Of a DNA stretch of 7,320 nt, positions 5,266-7,320 are shown piece after piece. The notes under the pieces are model-generated. The model was not told where the DNA came from. It saw only the letters and a program-made list of their open reading frames with translations, and searched no databases. The position numbers and the translations under genes were made by a program. The DNA lies in contig JALWQN010000119.1 in assembly GCA_027083115.1 (NCBI GenBank), positions 6,093-13,412 of the forward strand. The letters are read 5' to 3'. The DNA comes from Desulfurococcales archaeon (GTDB taxonomy: Archaea; Thermoproteota; Thermoprotei_A; Sulfolobales; NBVN01). The stretch's first letter is position 1, and each line of letters starts with the position of its first letter.

Positions 5266-5784
5266 ATGGTTGAAATGCCAGATAACGCTATAGTTCTAAC
5301 CAGTTGTGATTGGGTCAATGTCGCTTCTGAGGGCAATATTAGGATTCTTGACTTTCCCAAAAGCAGGAAGAGAAGAATAAGGGCATTAGGCAAAGGCTCT
5401 GTTATTCTGGTGGCTTGCAGGAAAGAAAATTTAGGTCCAGTAATTGCTGGTGAAGTGATAGCTGACGAGGTTAGGAAGGTGTATTCACGGGAGTACCGTA
5501 AGTTAGCTAGGGCTGGGAAAATACATAACCCTCAAAAGCTTGAGCCCGGAGAGCACGTCTGGGCCATAATATTCAGCACCTTCATCAAGTACCCGAGGGA
5601 AGTTCCTCAGACCGAGTTAAGGGATTTGAAGACCTCTACCTCAGAAAAGCCCTTATCGGACTGGCCGTTAATAGGTCTTACATACCTGAAGTCAGAAGAC
5701 ATATATGTGATAGATTACATAAGGCTTAGGGGAGGTATAATTCATTACTTAGTAACTAAGTTTATGGAGTCAGGGAAAACCTAA
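5266..5784 (+). CDS. Conserved-looking archaeal protein with a probable PUA/EVE-like domain
   Basis: I do not recognise a named family for this 172-aa protein. Its pattern resembles PUA-like folds such as EVE/ASCH domains, which bind modified nucleotides or RNA. It begins with a strand and Trp, IVLTSCDWVNVA (residues 9-20), followed by a basic RKRRIRALGKGSVILVAC (34-51) like the KPGD-turn-strand unit. Then come PVIAGEVIADEVR (58-70), where such folds have the GxxEV strand, HVWAIIFSTFIKYPREVP (97-114), a strand leading to the second half, and LIGLTYLKSEDIYVIDYIR (135-153). No membrane segment or signal peptide is visible. The ATG at 5266 is supported by the TATA spacing; the second ATG, at 5275, is an alternative. 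It has its own promoter and converges on the MBL gene with an 8-nt gap. The gene is confident, the fold tentative, the function unknown. Confidence 0.75.
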   Translation: MVEMPDNAIVLTSCDWVNVASEGNIRILDFPKSRKRRIRALGKGSVILVACRKENLGPVIAGEVIADEVRKVYSREYRKLARAGKIHNPQKLEPGEHVWAIIFSTFIKYPREVPQTELRDLKTSTSEKPLSDWPLIGLTYLKSEDIYVIDYIRLRGGIIHYLVTKFMESGKT

Positions 5785-5790
5785 AACACA

Positions 5791-5803
5791 TATTATTCTT
5801 TTT
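5791..5803 (+). terminator. T-rich tract after the PUA/EVE-like gene
   Basis: TATTATTCTTTTT begins 7 nt after the stop codon and has no hairpin. Archaeal RNA polymerase terminates at such T-rich coding-strand tracts. The tract lies within the last codons of the convergent MBL gene. Confidence 0.35.
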
Positions 5804-6482
5804 CACCTAAAAGAGCTTCTTTTATGTACCTATTTCTGATTAACTCGTCTCTTAGTATTGATTCGTCTCCGTGACCAGGATATATGACCGTCTCTAAAGG
5901 AAGATTATCAAATATTTTCCGAAGGGAACTAGCCATGTCTTTATAGGAACCTCCTGGGAAGTGAGTGGCTCCAATAGTTCCTTTAAATAAGGTATCTCCT
6001 GTGAAGGCAATAAGAAAGTCAGCTAAGTAGTAAGTCAACGACCCTGGAGTGTGTCCTGGCGTATGTAGTGCGTTGATTCTTAAGCTGCTAATTAAATTAA
6101 GGTTTTCATCGCCAGAAACATAATTAGTGACTTCAGGATCAACCCAACTTATGCCGAAGTCACTAGCTACAGACTCAGACACCCTAAACAGGATTTTGTC
6201 TGCTGGATGCATAAATACTTCAGCCCCTGTTTTTGACCTCACCAAACTAGCTTCTGCCGCATGGTCAAAGTGGCCGTGAGTGAGTAAGATCCATTTCAGC
6301 GTGACTCCCTTATCTAATATGGGTTGAAGGGCTTCCCAAACACCCGGCGGTGAATCCACTAAAACAGCCTCAGAAGTCTCTACACCAAGGATTAGGTAAG
6401 CATTAGTTCTTAATGGCCCAGTAACTGCTTTAAGGAGCCTTATAGAACCTAGGTCCCTCAATAGCCGAAAAGATTTACCCAT
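5793..6482 (-). CDS. MBL-fold metallo-hydrolase, glyoxalase II-like
   Basis: This 229-aa metallo-beta-lactamase-fold enzyme has a complete dinuclear metal site: THGHFDH (68-74, giving H69, H71, D73, H74), H144 in HTPGHTPGS, D163 in TGDTLF and H204 in YPGHG. It is most like the hydroxyacylglutathione hydrolase (glyoxalase II) subgroup, which hydrolyses thioesters. Other members are lactonases, persulfide dioxygenases or general phosphoesterases, so the substrate is open. It has an N-terminal RTNAYLI (25-31), typical of this subgroup, and no extra domain. ATG 6482 lies 12 nt after the stop of the DUF47 gene on the same strand, with a weak SD-like GTGAA, so it is probably the last gene of the pit-DUF47 transcript. 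Convergent with the PUA/EVE-like gene. The family is certain. Confidence 0.9.
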   Translation of the reverse strand: MGKSFRLLRDLGSIRLLKAVTGPLRTNAYLILGVETSEAVLVDSPPGVWEALQPILDKGVTLKWILLTHGHFDHAAEASLVRSKTGAEVFMHPADKILFRVSESVASDFGISWVDPEVTNYVSGDENLNLISSLRINALHTPGHTPGSLTYYLADFLIAFTGDTLFKGTIGATHFPGGSYKDMASSLRKIFDNLPLETVIYPGHGDESILRDELIRNRYIKEALLGEKE

Positions 6483-6494
6483 AGAGATTCACTT

Positions 6495-7163
6495 TCAGGC
6501 GTTCATTACTGCTATACTCCTTATAACGTCTCCCGTATCTTCACATCTGTCAGAGGAGTTTTCTAGTGAATCAATTATTTCTTTGCTTATCAAGCAGGTT
6601 GAGGGTTTGGAATTGTCGCAGATATTGAATACAGACCTTAGAGCCTCATCTCTTATATCATCAATTTTTTCCTCGATTTTCTCAACTTCATCAGCTAATT
6701 CGAGGGCTTTCTCAGGCTTCTTCTTTACTAACGAGATCGCCTCAACTAACCTAGTTGTTGCCTCATGTATTTCTTCAGCCATTCTTAGTGCGTAATTCTT
6801 TATTTCTTCAGGTATTTCGGAGGGCTCACTCATGCATGCTTTTCTTGCTGCTGCCTTAAGGTACGCTGCTATATCATCACCCACTAAAATTAACCTTATC
6901 AGTTCCTCCCTGCTTATTGGGTGAATGTAACCCTTACTTAATTCCTTAATTATGTTTCTCTTAATATCGTCTGCAGACTCCTCAAAGGAATTAACTTTCT
7001 TAAAAGCTTCCTTCACGGCTTTTTTATTATTGGTTTTGAATATCTTCATGAGCTCTAGGGTGGCTACCGACACCTCACTAACTTTCTTTATGTGGGTTAG
7101 GGCCAAAGTTAACGCTTCTTTCTCAACGACTCTACCTATCCATGCCCAGGTTGGGGCACCCAA
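6495..7163 (-). CDS. DUF47 / PhoU-like phosphate transport regulator
   Basis: This helical protein of about 222 aa belongs to the DUF47 (PhoU-divergent) family, whose genes often accompany PiT phosphate permeases and are thought to control them. Landmarks, numbered from the longest frame, are LMKIFKTNNKKAVKEAF (40-56), FEESADDIKRNII (62-74), HPISREELIRLILVGDDIAAYLK (83-105), a long acidic helix EVEKIEEKIDDIRDEAL (161-177) and SLENSSDRCEDTGDVIRSI (201-219). The ExxxD repeats (E203/D207, E210/D214) are the metal-cluster type seen in PhoU proteins. The frame runs to a TTG at 7169, but that codon overlaps the SD. The in-frame TTG at 7163, 5 nt past GAGGTGAT, is a better start (GTG 7166 is intermediate). 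It follows the pit stop by 11 nt and is likely translationally coupled to it. Confidence 0.88.
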   Translation of the reverse strand: MGAPTWAWIGRVVEKEALTLALTHIKKVSEVSVATLELMKIFKTNNKKAVKEAFKKVNSFEESADDIKRNIIKELSKGYIHPISREELIRLILVGDDIAAYLKAAARKACMSEPSEIPEEIKNYALRMAEEIHEATTRLVEAISLVKKKPEKALELADEVEKIEEKIDDIRDEALRSVFNICDNSKPSTCLISKEIIDSLENSSDRCEDTGDVIRSIAVMNA

Positions 7164-7168
7164 CACCA

Positions 7169-7176
7169 ATCACCTC
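7169..7176 (-). promoter_or_regulatory. Shine-Dalgarno site of the DUF47 gene, overlapping the pit stop codon
   Basis: The minus strand reads GAGGTGAT, a near-complete archaeal SD, and overlaps the TGA stop of the permease gene. This favours the TTG at 7163 over the TTG at 7169 as the start. It also suggests that ribosomes finishing pit re-initiate on the DUF47 frame. Confidence 0.65.
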
Positions 7177-7320
7177 ATACACCTATTAATAGACATATAA
7201 CCTCTCTTAAAGCTAGGGAGAGGCCTGCGGCAGCAGGAACAGTAAGTAACCACATCATCAGAATCCTGGCAAATATTCCCCAATCAACGCCCTTAATGCC
7301 ATACCTGGCTAAACCAACGC
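7175..7320 (-). CDS. PiT-family inorganic phosphate permease, C-terminal fragment
   Basis: Only the last 47 codons are in the window; the gene runs off the right edge. The fragment reads VGLARYGIKGVDWGIFAR, then a hydrophobic membrane helix beginning ILMMWLLTVPAAAGLSLALR, and ends in LLIGV. The W-x-x-T-x-P-A-A-A segment at the start of the last transmembrane helix is typical of PiT (PitA) transporters, which move phosphate or metal-phosphate with H+ or Na+ across the cytoplasmic membrane. The identity is strengthened by the DUF47 gene directly downstream, a very common pairing in archaea and bacteria. The fragment is short, so sulfate/other anion members of the family cannot be excluded. Confidence 0.78.
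   Translation of the reverse strand, partial: VGLARYGIKGVDWGIFARILMMWLLTVPAAAGLSLALREVICLLIGV

Noticed and set aside
6583..7200. Two plus-strand frames of 70 and 82 codons
   Set aside because: Both are antisense to the DUF47 gene; their Ser/Phe-rich sequences mirror Lys/Glu-rich helices on the real strand.

Overview
The window looks like chromosomal DNA from an archaeon, most likely a thermophilic member of the Thermoproteota (TACK group). The evidence is the archaeal form of dihydropteroate synthase, an AIM24/TIGR00266 protein, and a PiT transporter followed by a DUF47 gene. Archaeal TATA-like boxes sit about 25-30 nt upstream of start codons, giving apparently leaderless transcripts. Ribosome-binding sites of the GGTGAT type appear, and GTG and TTG starts and AGG/AGA/ATA codons are common. 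The placement below domain level is inference. No rRNA, tRNA, CRISPR array, insertion sequence or integrase was seen.

Layout, left to right. (1) The 3' end of a small HExxH metallopeptidase-like gene (+), then folP (+). (2) A leftward pair, an AIM24-family gene followed by a MurG-like GT-B glycosyltransferase gene. The glycosyltransferase gene overlaps the 3' end of folP tail to tail by 20 bp. (3) A 97-bp divergent promoter region between the AIM24 gene and moaE (+). The same 8-mer, AGTTAAGT, abuts both TATA elements in mirror orientation. (4) moaE, whose stop codon lies inside a terminator-like hairpin, then a YbjQ-family gene (+). (5) An SDR oxidoreductase (-), convergent with the YbjQ gene 7 nt away. 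(6) A 460-bp AT-rich gap with no convincing gene. It holds broken coding-like frames, repeated AAGCAAATA words, a terminator-like hairpin and a doubtful 59-codon ORF. (7) A 172-aa protein with a probable PUA/EVE-like fold (+), then a convergent leftward operon. In transcription order that operon is a PiT phosphate permease (partial), a DUF47/PhoU-like regulator and an MBL-fold hydrolase.

The genes are mostly unrelated housekeeping functions: pterin and molybdenum cofactor synthesis, glycosylation, phosphate uptake, and redox and thioester/detoxification chemistry. They are packed as short convergent and divergent units. The clearest functional unit is pit-DUF47, with the MBL gene probably co-transcribed. 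I found no convincing undescribed multi-gene system. The most worthwhile leads are the mirror-symmetric divergent promoter, the 460-bp gap and the PUA/EVE-like protein.
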